A stretch of DNA of 64,000 bases from Akkermansia muciniphila (GTDB lineage Bacteria; Verrucomicrobiota; Verrucomicrobiia; Verrucomicrobiales; DEV007): contig CAMCXS010000001.1 in NCBI GenBank assembly GCA_945883495.1, positions 177,017 through 241,016 of the forward strand. Reading direction: 5' to 3'. Below are positions 35,811 through 43,824 of the stretch, piece after piece. Position 1 is the first letter of the stretch. Each line of letters opens with the position of its first letter. Made by a program: the position numbers and the translations under genes. The notes beneath the pieces are model-generated. The model did not search any database, was not told where the DNA came from, and saw only the letters and a program-made list of their open reading frames with translations.

Positions 35811-36584
35811 TCAACGATGGCATGCGGAACAGCTCTCCGGCGGGTGAACTCCCCACGCGTCCTTGAGTTGGCTGCCCACTTCCTTTTGCGTCAACGGCCC
35901 CGCCGTGTCGAATCCGCGCTCTTGAGCCTTCTTCTCCAATTCCTCCACCTTCACGCCCGTCTGATGCGCCAACGACGCGTAGAAGGAGTCGCGATCCGAA
36001 TCCTCCGGCTTCCAGTTCAGGTTTGTGATCTGATCCAAGGGCCGCAACGCGGTTGAGGGATTGCGATGACAGTCGAGACACCAGCCCATCGTCTGAGACT
36101 TGTCCTGCCAGACGACCTTCATCTCGTTGATCTTGCCGTGGCAAGAAACGCAGCTAACCCCGCGGTTCACGTGCACGGAGTGGTTGAAATAGGCATATTC
36201 CCCAACCTTGTGGATGCGCACCCATTCGATCGGCTTGCCGGTGTAGCCCTCGAAGGTTTCATCCATCGCGGCGCGCAACGGCAGGAGCTTCTCGCTGCTC
36301 GTGCGAATCTGCGAGTGGCAGTTCCAGCAAGTCTGCGCATTCGGGACATTGGCGTGCGAGGAACGCTCCACATGGCTGTGGCAGTAGCGGCAATCCATTC
36401 CCAACTGCCCCGCGTGCAGACTGTGATCAAAAGGGATCGGCTGGTCCGGACGGTAGCCGACAGCGCTGTAACCCTTCGTCCAATAAGTGGCAACCGCCGC
36501 AACCACCCCCGTTGCAAGAAGGAAGATCGCGAAGAGAATCTTCAGCGGCAGTAAGTTCGTCCAGCGTGGAAAGAAATTGCCCAT
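35811..36584 (-). CDS. actA: Alternative complex III subunit ActA (pentahaem cytochrome c)
   Basis: 257 residues with one N-terminal membrane helix (about 13-34) and five CxxCH haem motifs, starting at residues 65, 86, 145, 169 and 252, the last ending one residue before the C-terminus. Additional histidines such as HSLHAG and HSVHVNRG provide axial ligands. This is the pentahaem ActA seen in Rhodothermus and Flavobacterium ACIII. It is the first gene of the respiratory operon, and a CRP-type palindrome lies 18 bases ahead of its start codon. Confidence 0.93.
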   Translation of the reverse strand: MGNFFPRWTNLLPLKILFAIFLLATGVVAAVATYWTKGYSAVGYRPDQPIPFDHSLHAGQLGMDCRYCHSHVERSSHANVPNAQTCWNCHSQIRTSSEKLLPLRAAMDETFEGYTGKPIEWVRIHKVGEYAYFNHSVHVNRGVSCVSCHGKINEMKVVWQDKSQTMGWCLDCHRNPSTALRPLDQITNLNWKPEDSDRDSFYASLAHQTGVKVEELEKKAQERGFDTAGPLTQKEVGSQLKDAWGVHPPESCSACHR

Positions 36585-36602
36585 GTCCCAAGTCCCTAAT
36601 AC

Positions 36603-36626
36603 CGCTTGTGAAAAATTTCACAAGCG
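36603..36626 (-). promoter_or_regulatory. Perfect CRP/FNR-family palindrome upstream of the ACIII operon
   Basis: A perfect 11-bp inverted repeat CGCTTGTGAAA/TTTCACAAGCG with a 2-nt centre. Its core is TGTGA-N6-TCACA, the CRP consensus. A further partial half-site (TTTGTG) follows at about 36627-36632. The centre is only about 30 bases before the actA start codon, so a bound regulator would sit at or downstream of the promoter and more likely repress, unless transcription starts very close to the gene. It is also about 220 bases from hisG, which reads the other way. Confidence 0.6.
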
Positions 36627-36843
36627 TTTGTGCCGTGATTGTTTTTGAAGCCCCTCGGCCCTGGCGTGGTCGCGACCTTAGGGTCTTCCCCGATCATCGC
36701 AAGCGGAAAAACAGCCTGCGTGCATTGGATGCAGCCCTGATGGCCCCTCCCGGCGCCAAAGCCCCTTTCAGATTTCGAATCTTGTGTCGAATCCACGAAC
36801 CCAGGCTTGACGCCCGGTTCCGGTGCCGCACTGTGCGTGGGCC

Positions 36844-37728
36844 ATGGCGGCGCCTCTTCAAGAACTCATACTCGGCCTTCCCAAAGGCAGCCTGCAGGAT
36901 GCCACCCTCGACCTTTTCGCAAAGGCGGGTTACCGAATCCATCTCTCCAGTCGCTCCTACAAACCCACGGTGGACGATAAGGAACTTTCCCTGCGTCTGC
37001 TCCGGGCTCAAGAAATCGGTCATTACGTGCACGGCGGCTTTCTCGACTGCGGGATCACCGGGAAAGATTGGATCGCCGAAAACGGAGCCGAAGTGGAGGT
37101 CCTTTGCGATCTTCAATACAGCAAGGCTACGTCGAGCCCCACCCGATGGGTACTCGTCGTCCCCGAGGATTCACCGGTCCGTTCCGTAAAGGACCTCGAA
37201 GGCAAGCGCATTGCCACCGAGGCCGTCGGACTGACCCAGCGCTACCTGGAAAGCCGCGGAGTCAACGCCGTTGTCGAATTCAGTTGGGGCGCCACCGAGG
37301 TCAAGGTGCCCGAACTTGTCGATGCCATCGTCGATATCACGGAGACTGGCTCCTCGTTGCGCGCCAACAACCTCCGGATCGTCGATGAGCTGATGCAATC
37401 GTATCCGCAGTTTGTCGCGAACCGCGCCGCGTTTGAGAATCCATGGAAGCGGCAGAAGATGGAACGGATCGCTTTGTTGCTCCAAGCGGCGCTCAATGCC
37501 CGGGAAAAAGTGGGGCTGAAAATGAATCTTCCGGAAAATCAGTTGCAAACCGTCATCGATTCCCTACCGTCCCTCCGCCGTCCGACGGTAGCCAACCTGA
37601 CCGAAAAGGGATGGGTGGCTGTGGAGACTGTGATTGACGAGGCTGTCGTCCGGGAAATCATCCCGAAACTCAAGGAGCTGGGTGCGGAGGGAATCATCGA
37701 ATATTCCCTGAACAAACTCGTTCTGTAA
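36844..37728 (+). CDS. hisG: ATP phosphoribosyltransferase, long form
   Basis: 294 residues from [18 protein letters not shown]; a start seven codons earlier is possible. [16 protein letters not shown], and the PRPP loop region [15 protein letters not shown] with [18 protein letters not shown] identify HisG. The C-terminal about 80 residues ([31 protein letters not shown]...) form the regulatory ACT-like domain of long HisG, so it should be active without HisZ and be inhibited by histidine. It begins histidine biosynthesis from PRPP and ATP. No other his genes are nearby. Confidence 0.92.
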   Translation: MAAPLQELILGLPKGSLQDATLDLFAKAGYRIHLSSRSYKPTVDDKELSLRLLRAQEIGHYVHGGFLDCGITGKDWIAENGAEVEVLCDLQYSKATSSPTRWVLVVPEDSPVRSVKDLEGKRIATEAVGLTQRYLESRGVNAVVEFSWGATEVKVPELVDAIVDITETGSSLRANNLRIVDELMQSYPQFVANRAAFENPWKRQKMERIALLLQAALNAREKVGLKMNLPENQLQTVIDSLPSLRRPTVANLTEKGWVAVETVIDEAVVREIIPKLKELGAEGIIEYSLNKLVL

Positions 37729-37827
37729 GCCCCCGCTGATCTATCGCCCGGCACCGTCGTCGGCGGAACATTACATCTAAGACCCCCGAGACCGTCTCAA
37801 CCACGACTCGGACAACCCCACTCGAGA

Positions 37828-37932
37828 ATGGGATCCATCAAGAAACGCAGGAAAACGAAGATCAACAAGCACAAGCGCCGCAAGCGCATGAAGGCAAACC
37901 GCCACAAGAAGCGCTTGCGTTACAAGTCCTGA
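37828..37932 (+). CDS. AURKAIP1/COX24-domain small ribosomal peptide (bS22-like)
   Basis: A 34-residue, almost entirely Lys/Arg peptide that starts MGSIKKRRKTKINKHKRRKR and ends HKKRLRYKS. The pattern MGSxxKKRRKxxxKHKRRKxxKxxRHKxR is the bacterial bS22/mitochondrial AURKAIP1-COX24 signature, found on the small ribosomal subunit. It stands between hisG and the TPR gene, too short for common gene-finding cut-offs. Confidence 0.85.
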   Translation: MGSIKKRRKTKINKHKRRKRMKANRHKKRLRYKS

Positions 37933-37950
37933 TCGCTACCCTAGGCGGTT

Positions 37951-39849
37951 ATGGATTACGAGCGGCTCTCTTCTCTCTCCCGCTTCTTTGCCGCCTTTCG
38001 CCTTCGGCACTCACTCCAGGCTTCGTCCTTTGCGGCGTTGGTTCTTTGCGCCAACGCCGCGGAGACTCCGCCCCGGCAACTCATCCCCGACGTCCTCGAC
38101 CGGTTCAATCTGGCCGGAGATTCGTCGCATCTTGGCAAGGATGGGGTCACTCGCGCCCAAGCTCTGCTTCACTATTACCGGGGCACCAAGCTTGAACGCA
38201 CCGGCGATGTCGACAGCGCCCTGGAGGCCTACGAGACCGCGCTCCGTCATGCCCCGAGCCATCTCCCCCTCGCGGAGAAGGCTTCGCAACTAGCCGGCCA
38301 GTACGGAAACCCGGCGCGCGGTCTTGCGATCTTGGAGCGGGCGCACCAGCTCAACCCAAACAATCCACGCTCCTACATCCTTCTCTCGGAGTATCTCTCC
38401 ACCTACCACGAGAACCGGCGCGAGAACGTGGAACGCTCGTTGGCCGTCATGCAGGAGGCCGTCCAGCAGTTCCCGGCGGATCCCGAGGTCCATGAGCGAC
38501 TCATCATCCTGCATATGATGCGTCGCGATCAACCCGCCGCCGAGGCCGTGCTCGCCGCCGCCCTCAAAGCCGAGATCAATGATCCCCTTTACTGGCTGGA
38601 AATGGCCCGGGTCGCCCAGCGGCTCCACCCGGCCGGGGAAGGGCAAATCTCCCCCGAGATCAACGCGATCTTCGAGCGGGCGCTCGCCACTTCCCGGGGA
38701 GATCTGGAGATCGCGACCCAAGTCGCGGACCATTACCGGATCACTCGCCAGCTCGACCGGGCGGTGGAACTCTACCAGCAAATCATCAAGGACCACCCCG
38801 ACGCTCTGGCGGTGCGTGAGCGGCTAGCGGGCGTTTACGGCCTTCAAGAGAACCTGGACATGGTTCTCTCCACCCTGCTCGACTTGGAACGCATCAACCC
38901 GCACCGGCTCGAAACCCAAAAGAACATCGCCCAGTTATTCATCAGGCAGGCCCAGAAGCTAGAGACCGAGGGTAGGGAGGACGAAGCCAAAGCGGCTTAC
39001 GCAAACTCCGTCACCCATTTCCTCAAATCCTTCCGCATCGCCAAAGGTGAGGTCGGGGATTACATTTTGGTCGCCGAACTCCAGCAATACGCCGGGCAGG
39101 CGGAAGAAGCGGTTGCCCTTTTGCAACGCGCCCGGTTCCATTATCCCGAAGCCATTCCCCTTTCGATCGCCCTGGCCGGAAGCTTTTCTGCGGCCAAGCG
39201 CTACCCCGAAGCCATCGAGACCTTTAAGAATGCGGAGAAGCTCTCGCAAGAGTTGCGCCCAGATCTCCTCGACGATCGCTTCTATTTCATGTACGGCGCC
39301 GCCGTCGAGCGGAACAAGCAGTTCGATGAAGCGGCCAACTTATTCCGCAAATCGATTGAACTCGTCCCGCCAGACGCCGAGCCGCAACGGCAAGCGCGGG
39401 CCTTGAACTACCTCGGCTACATGTGGCTGGAACAGAATCGCAATTTGAAAGAAGCCGGGGAACTCATCATCCGCGCCAATGACCTCCTTCCCGACGAAGG
39501 CGCGTTCGTCGATAGCCTCGGTTGGTACTATTTCCTCGTGAAGGATTACAAAAAGGCGCTGATCTACACCCTCAAGGCAGGTCGGCTCATGAATCTGAAC
39601 GAGCCCGAGAATGCCGTGATTCTCGATCACATCGCCCAATCCTACTTCCATCTCGGCCACCGGGACAAAGCGGTGAGCCATCTGGAACGCGCGATCTCCC
39701 TGGAACCTGAGAACAAAGAGTTCTCCAAGCGGCTCGAAGAATACCGCACCGCGCCCATCCCGGAAAAAGTCCCGCTCGACTTCCTCCCAGACGACGCGAT
39801 CCCCGAGGAAGAACCGACGCCCGAGCCCGCCCCGCGGACCGCCGCCTGA
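37951..39849 (+). CDS. Exported TPR-repeat protein
   Basis: 632 residues. A signal-like hydrophobic segment at about 22-45 is followed by at least nine TPR-like helix pairs from about 75 to 590. Recognisable units include ALEAYETALRHAPSHLPLAEKA, FERALATSRGDLEIATQVADHY and VSHLERAISLEPENKEFSKRLEEY. The C-terminus is acidic and Pro-rich. Such proteins usually scaffold protein complexes in the periplasm or outer membrane; the partner is unknown. It follows the bS22-like gene by 18 bases and precedes the glycosylase gene by 9. Confidence 0.82.
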   Translation: MDYERLSSLSRFFAAFRLRHSLQASSFAALVLCANAAETPPRQLIPDVLDRFNLAGDSSHLGKDGVTRAQALLHYYRGTKLERTGDVDSALEAYETALRHAPSHLPLAEKASQLAGQYGNPARGLAILERAHQLNPNNPRSYILLSEYLSTYHENRRENVERSLAVMQEAVQQFPADPEVHERLIILHMMRRDQPAAEAVLAAALKAEINDPLYWLEMARVAQRLHPAGEGQISPEINAIFERALATSRGDLEIATQVADHYRITRQLDRAVELYQQIIKDHPDALAVRERLAGVYGLQENLDMVLSTLLDLERINPHRLETQKNIAQLFIRQAQKLETEGREDEAKAAYANSVTHFLKSFRIAKGEVGDYILVAELQQYAGQAEEAVALLQRARFHYPEAIPLSIALAGSFSAAKRYPEAIETFKNAEKLSQELRPDLLDDRFYFMYGAAVERNKQFDEAANLFRKSIELVPPDAEPQRQARALNYLGYMWLEQNRNLKEAGELIIRANDLLPDEGAFVDSLGWYYFLVKDYKKALIYTLKAGRLMNLNEPENAVILDHIAQSYFHLGHRDKAVSHLERAISLEPENKEFSKRLEEYRTAPIPEKVPLDFLPDDAIPEEEPTPEPAPRTAA

Positions 39850-39858
39850 TTTTCTTCG

Positions 39859-40674
39859 ATGCCGGAACTGGCGGAAGTCGAGTATTACCGCCGCGTTTGG
39901 GCGGAGAGCCTGGGCTTGCCCGTCACCGGCGTCCTCCTGCACCCGGAGGCGCGAGTGTTCCGAGGCTGCCTGCAGCCGCTCGATACCCTCAACCGGCTCA
40001 ACGGGGCCACCTTCAACCAAGCGCTGGCGCACGGGAAGCAGCTGCTCTTTGGGTTTGAGGCGGCCGGCTGGCTCGGCATCCACCTCGGCATGAGCGGGCA
40101 ACTGCGCTGTGAGGCCAAGGATTCCGTCCAGGATCGCCATGACCACCTCATTCTCCGGCTTCCCGGCCGCTCCCTGGTCTTCCACGATCCGCGCATGTTC
40201 GGCCGCGTCCGGTTCGATGCCGCGACGGACCTTCCGGACTGGTGGACGCAACAGCCGCCCGATCTCCTCTCCCCCGGCTTCACTCGTGAGCGCCTCGATG
40301 CGTTTCTTTTGAAGCGCGGTGGCACGCCCATCAAAGCGCTCCTGCTGGACCAAAGCATCTTCCCGGGGATTGGGAATTGGATGGCCGATGAGATTCTGTG
40401 GCGCAGCCGGATCCATCCCGCCACTCCGGCCAGACAACTCGCTGCCAGCGCTGGCGAGCGCCTCTGGCGGACCACGCGCGAGGTCACCGAGGATGCGCTC
40501 CGCGTGATCGCGCCCGACTGGGGCGATGCTCCGGACGACTGGCTCTTCAACCACCGGTGGAAGGATGGCGGATTTTGCCCGCGCCCGCGCTGTCGCTCCC
40601 CGCTCTCCCGGGCCGATCTGCGGGGCCGGACAACCTGCTGGTGCCCGAAGTGTCAGAAATCAGCCACGTCCTGA
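39859..40674 (+). CDS. mutM: Formamidopyrimidine-DNA glycosylase (Fpg/Nei family)
   Basis: 271 residues. The N-terminal MPELAEVE gives the catalytic proline and glutamate. Lys in AHGKQLLFGF and LGMSGQLR belong to the family. The helix-two-turn-helix LLDQSIFPGIGNWMADEILWRSRIHP is present, and a C-terminal zinc finger has two CxxC-type pairs (CPRPRC...CWCPKC). It excises oxidised purines and nicks the abasic site. The assignment Fpg versus Nei is by motif and length. Confidence 0.85.
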   Translation: MPELAEVEYYRRVWAESLGLPVTGVLLHPEARVFRGCLQPLDTLNRLNGATFNQALAHGKQLLFGFEAAGWLGIHLGMSGQLRCEAKDSVQDRHDHLILRLPGRSLVFHDPRMFGRVRFDAATDLPDWWTQQPPDLLSPGFTRERLDAFLLKRGGTPIKALLLDQSIFPGIGNWMADEILWRSRIHPATPARQLAASAGERLWRTTREVTEDALRVIAPDWGDAPDDWLFNHRWKDGGFCPRPRCRSPLSRADLRGRTTCWCPKCQKSATS

Positions 40675-40751
40675 CCAGAAAAATGCAGCTACCTGCATTT
40701 TGTGCTCGCGATGCGAAGCGACCTTCCGTAGCATCCGCGCGTCAACCCTTG

Positions 40752-40809
40752 GAAAGCCCGTGACTGGGAGTCGTTTCGTTCGATTCTTCGGTTACGGGCT
40801 TTCATTTTT
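40752..40809 (+). terminator. Terminator-like hairpin after mutM
   Basis: Inverted arms at 40752-40764 and 40791-40803, starting GAAAGCCCGT and ending ACGGGCTTTC, form a 13-bp stem with one G-U pair and a 26-nt loop. A run of T (ATTTTT) follows at once. It lies about 80 bases downstream of the mutM stop on the same strand, so it probably ends that transcript. Confidence 0.55.
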
Positions 40810-40858
40810 CCCCCGTCGAAGAAGAACTCCAGAACGAGCGGTTCTGGAGGAGGAGTGA

Positions 40859-40931
40859 GGCAACCCGGCCTGCGATCGGAGCACGATCAAAACCCCCTTA
40901 AACCTCGTGCTCCCAAACAAACCGGGTTGCC
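40859..40931. repeat. 73-bp bipartite inverted repeat
   Basis: Outer arms GGCAACCCGG (40859-40868) and CCGGGTTGCC (40922-40931) enclose inner arms GAGCACGA (40879-40886) and TCGTGCTC (40905-40912). All arms are perfect. The middle has a C-run. No coding content. It could be a structured RNA end, a small non-autonomous element or a protein site. Confidence 0.5.
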
Positions 40932-41151
40932 CCTTCAACCCCTGGTCAGCCTATCGCTGACGCATGAAGAGTATAGCACCCACCGTGCCAATTTTGATTC
41001 TCGCCTGCCGGGACCTCGCCGCCATGCGGATTCGAGGCTGGGGATTTGCATCACCATCGGCGTCCTGGGCAGTGCCCTCGCCGTTTGGATCGGGGCCACC
41101 TACGATTCTGCGCGAAATCGGCGGAATCGTGTCCCCCCCCCTTCCGTTTGC

Positions 41152-41410
41152 GCTCCCGCGCTGGCGGGAACGCGTTCCCTGCGCCGGATGTAGCTCCCCG
41201 CGTTGGCGGAAGCGCGCTCCCGGCTTCCGGTGGCCTCTCCCGCCGCGGCGGGAACATGCACCCGCCGACCGTTGCAGCTCCCGCGCGGGCGGGAGGACGT
41301 TTCCGGCGTCCGGCGCGGTGTTCCGCAGGCGCGGGAGTCCGTTGACCACGCCGGGGGCCTTGTCCCGCAACGGCGGGAGGTGGTTTCCGCGGCCTGGACG
41401 CTCTCCCGCC
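41152..41410. repeat. Array A: tandem 42-bp palindromic repeat, about seven units
   Basis: Seven copies of a core CCCGC-N4-GCGGG-type hairpin lie with their CCGC starts at 41156, 41198, 41240, 41281, 41323, 41365 and 41406, spaced 42, 42, 41, 42, 42 and 41. The full arms are TCCCGC/GCGGGA in four units, with loops GCTG, CGCG, GCGG and AACG. One unit has a one-base change tolerated as G-U, one keeps only CCGC/GCGG, and the last has only the left arm. The rest of each unit is GC-rich and variable, often with a second small palindrome such as GGGAACGCGTTCCC. Repeats are diverged, not identical, so it is no CRISPR. Confidence 0.8.
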
Positions 41411-41442
41411 GTCTGCACACCGCATCGCCCTCCAGAGAGCGA

Positions 41443-43545
41443 TCAATCCCCACTGGGTGCCCGCAGATCCACCTGCTTGGCCGGCCAACCTAGCGCCTGA
41501 GCCGTCCCCGTCACAAAGGTCCACTCCGCCGGTTCCGCGGTGTACAGCCGCACCGGCGCCCGCTCCGCCGCCACGGCCAGCGCGAACGGCAGATCTCCCG
41601 CCTTGAGCACGTTCAGGTAGATCGGCCCGTCCCGGTGACTCTTCGGCAGCCCGTGCAGATCGAGCCTTGTGACTGGCTTCTCCGACCAAATCGATGCATA
41701 GACGGCATTTCCGGCCATCGGCCCCGAGGCTTGCAACCAGAGCGGTTTCTCGCCGAGACCGCCTTCCCGCATGGCCCGGATTGCTTGGCGAATGTCCCAA
41801 ACCCGCATCGCATCCGCCGTTTGGCCGATGAGCGCGAAGCGCCGTTCGATGTGCGCCGCTTTCTTGGGGTCACTGGTCCAACGATTCATCCCGAGGCCGC
41901 GCGGGCAGAGGTAGGCCATGCCCCACTTGAACGTCGCGTGCATCTTCGCCTCCGCGGCGAGCTGCTCCGGGTTGACCGGCGGAAGCGTCACTCCGGGGAA
42001 TGCCGCCGGAAACTTGGAGGGAAGGTGCGCAAGGAAGCTGCGCCACTCTCCCTCGTCCAACACGTTGAGGACCAGCAGATCCAAATCCCGCCATTCCACT
42101 CCCGCCCGATGGACAACGTGCAACGAGCAGGTCACCTCCGGCTCCGGCTTGAAGGTGAACGCCTCTAGGCGCAGGCCGTCCTTCTCTTCCTTGAAGGTTC
42201 GTTCCAAGCTCACGGGCGTGCTCGCCGCCGGCCAACCGCGAAAGGATTTGGCCTGGACCAACTCCCGCCAAGCCGCCACCGAGACCTTCCACGAATCCGC
42301 GGACTCCGGGATCTTCGGCCCGGACGCCGCCGCCACGAAGGTTTCATCAATGGTGGTGTTGAGCTGATCCGCAGGCAACGAGTCGAATACCCTCAATTCT
42401 TGAGGGGAGAACGGCCGGTCCGCCTTGGCCTGCATGGCAAGGGCATCCGCGATCTCCGTCCCCCGCAGATGCCGGTTGATCCAGTGAAACGCCGCCGTCC
42501 GCAAGGGTTCGATATCCTTGTGCGGCCCCTCTTCAATGTTGAGCCCCAAGGCCGCGCCGGCCCCAATCCGCTCATACACGTCCCGGGTCCCCCGGAACAC
42601 GGAGTAAACGCCATCCACCGGAAAAATCGGATCCTTGTCCGTGTTGGAAAGCAGCAACGCCCGGGGCGCCACGAGCGAAGCCACCCGGTCAAAATCCCAG
42701 CGGTAGGTGTTTACGGCGAACATGCAGTCGCAATGGCCTTCAATGCAGCCTTCCACGACATGGCTGCGGAGCGCGGTGATCCCCGCCACCGGCACCGCGA
42801 CTTTGACGCGTTCATCGAGAGCCGCCAGCCACCAGCTGTAGGCGCCTCCCCCACTCCGCCCCGTGACGGCGAGCTTCTCCGGATCGACTTCTGGCCGGGA
42901 AACGAGGTAATCGAGCGCCCGGATTGAGTTCCAGGCCTCGACGCCAGCGGGAGTATAGCCGCGCGCATTCCACCACCACCGGCCTTCGCCGTGGGTGCCA
43001 TGGTGGATGCCCTGAATTTCACCGAGCTGCAAGGTATCGATCATCAAGCAGGCGTAGCCATTGCGGGCGAACCAAACTCCATGGTGGCTGTAACCCGTCT
43101 TGTTTCCGAAGCTGACGCCGTTCTCCACGGCTTTGGAGTGCCCGCAGACATAAAGAACGGCCGGCAGCTGGCCTTCGCTCTTGGCGGGTAGATACAAATT
43201 GGCCGTGACATACAGCCCGGGCCGGGACTGGAAATGGAGCTTCTCCACCCGGACGCCGTCGCGCTCCAACACTCCGGTGACCACGGGATGCAACTCCGTC
43301 CGCGCCGGTTCCGGCCGCAACCCGAGCATTTCCGCGAGCTGCTCGCGCCGCCGTTTCGATTCCTCACCCCAGTTCTCCGGAGTCACACCGATCGCCGCCG
43401 TGCCCAACGCTTCCAGATCCGCGACGCGTTTGGTGAAATATACCTCCAACTCCGCGCTGCCCAAAACGGCCCGGGGATCCGCCCCCGCCGCCGCCACCAC
43501 GGACGCCATCACTCCCCAAGCCCACACCATCGCCCAGCCATGCAT
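41443..43545 (-). CDS. Exported alpha/beta-hydrolase (acetyl-xylan-esterase/dienelactone-hydrolase-like)
   Basis: 700 residues from MHGWAMVWAWGVMASVVAAAGA, a signal peptide; the frame could start 17 codons earlier. The middle is an alpha/beta hydrolase: VLYVCGHSK, the nucleophile motif GRSGGGAYSW, Asp in LLLSNTDKDPIFP and His in EEGPHKD. A C-terminal part of about 280 residues follows, with further hydrolase-like blocks. The likely role is removal of acyl groups from plant polysaccharides. It is in the neighbourhood of DUF1080, sulfatase and pectate-lyase genes on the same strand. Confidence 0.8.
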   Translation of the reverse strand: MHGWAMVWAWGVMASVVAAAGADPRAVLGSAELEVYFTKRVADLEALGTAAIGVTPENWGEESKRRREQLAEMLGLRPEPARTELHPVVTGVLERDGVRVEKLHFQSRPGLYVTANLYLPAKSEGQLPAVLYVCGHSKAVENGVSFGNKTGYSHHGVWFARNGYACLMIDTLQLGEIQGIHHGTHGEGRWWWNARGYTPAGVEAWNSIRALDYLVSRPEVDPEKLAVTGRSGGGAYSWWLAALDERVKVAVPVAGITALRSHVVEGCIEGHCDCMFAVNTYRWDFDRVASLVAPRALLLSNTDKDPIFPVDGVYSVFRGTRDVYERIGAGAALGLNIEEGPHKDIEPLRTAAFHWINRHLRGTEIADALAMQAKADRPFSPQELRVFDSLPADQLNTTIDETFVAAASGPKIPESADSWKVSVAAWRELVQAKSFRGWPAASTPVSLERTFKEEKDGLRLEAFTFKPEPEVTCSLHVVHRAGVEWRDLDLLVLNVLDEGEWRSFLAHLPSKFPAAFPGVTLPPVNPEQLAAEAKMHATFKWGMAYLCPRGLGMNRWTSDPKKAAHIERRFALIGQTADAMRVWDIRQAIRAMREGGLGEKPLWLQASGPMAGNAVYASIWSEKPVTRLDLHGLPKSHRDGPIYLNVLKAGDLPFALAVAAERAPVRLYTAEPAEWTFVTGTAQALGWPAKQVDLRAPSGD

Positions 43546-43687
43546 GCGTGGATTGTTTTCCAGGGTCTCGCCAAAAGGCAATCTCAGAGATTCCAACGCT
43601 CAGATGAAGTTGAGCCTTGATTCTCGCCGCTAGTCTGGCATGTTCGCCCCTCGACTCCAAAGCGATCCCGCCCCCGGGCGGAACCAA

Positions 43688-43774
43688 GGTCAGGTGGCTG
43701 AGAGGTCGAAAGCACATCTTTGCTAAAGATGCGTACTCGGAAGGGTACCGTGGGTTCGAATCCCACCCTGACCG
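43688..43774 (+). tRNA. tRNA-Ser (anticodon GCT)
   Basis: The acceptor stem pairs GGTCAGG with CCTGACC, followed by discriminator G. The anticodon stem CATCT/AGATG encloses the loop TTGCTAA, giving anticodon GCT. A long variable arm (around GCGTACTCGGAAGGGTACC) and the T-loop GGTTCGAATCC are typical of serine tRNA. The CCA end is not encoded. It reads AGC/AGU codons. Confidence 0.95.
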
Positions 43775-43824
43775 TTCTTCGCTCCCCCTGAAGCGGTCTC
43801 AGGTGCCGTCTGTCGACTTGAAGA

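Larger units (their letters stand above)
40675..41442. other. Gene-free region holding a hairpin, an inverted repeat and a 42-bp array
   Basis: 768 bases without a gene I would accept. Frames stay open through the GC-rich repeats on both strands, but they show no family pattern. The region holds a terminator-like hairpin (40752-40809), a 9-bp perfect hairpin CTCCAGAAC/GTTCTGGAG (40827-40849), a long bipartite inverted repeat (40859-40931) and the tandem palindrome array described separately. Confidence 0.6.

Noticed and set aside
36596..37116. Minus-strand open frames between actA and hisG
   Set aside because: They overlap hisG antisense or the operator region and show no family pattern.
41152..41410. 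Protein with 14-residue repeats (several frames open through array A)
   Set aside because: Two 41-base steps shift the frame relative to the repeat unit, composition is dominated by Arg/Pro/Gly/Ala in all frames, and the conserved part is the hairpin.
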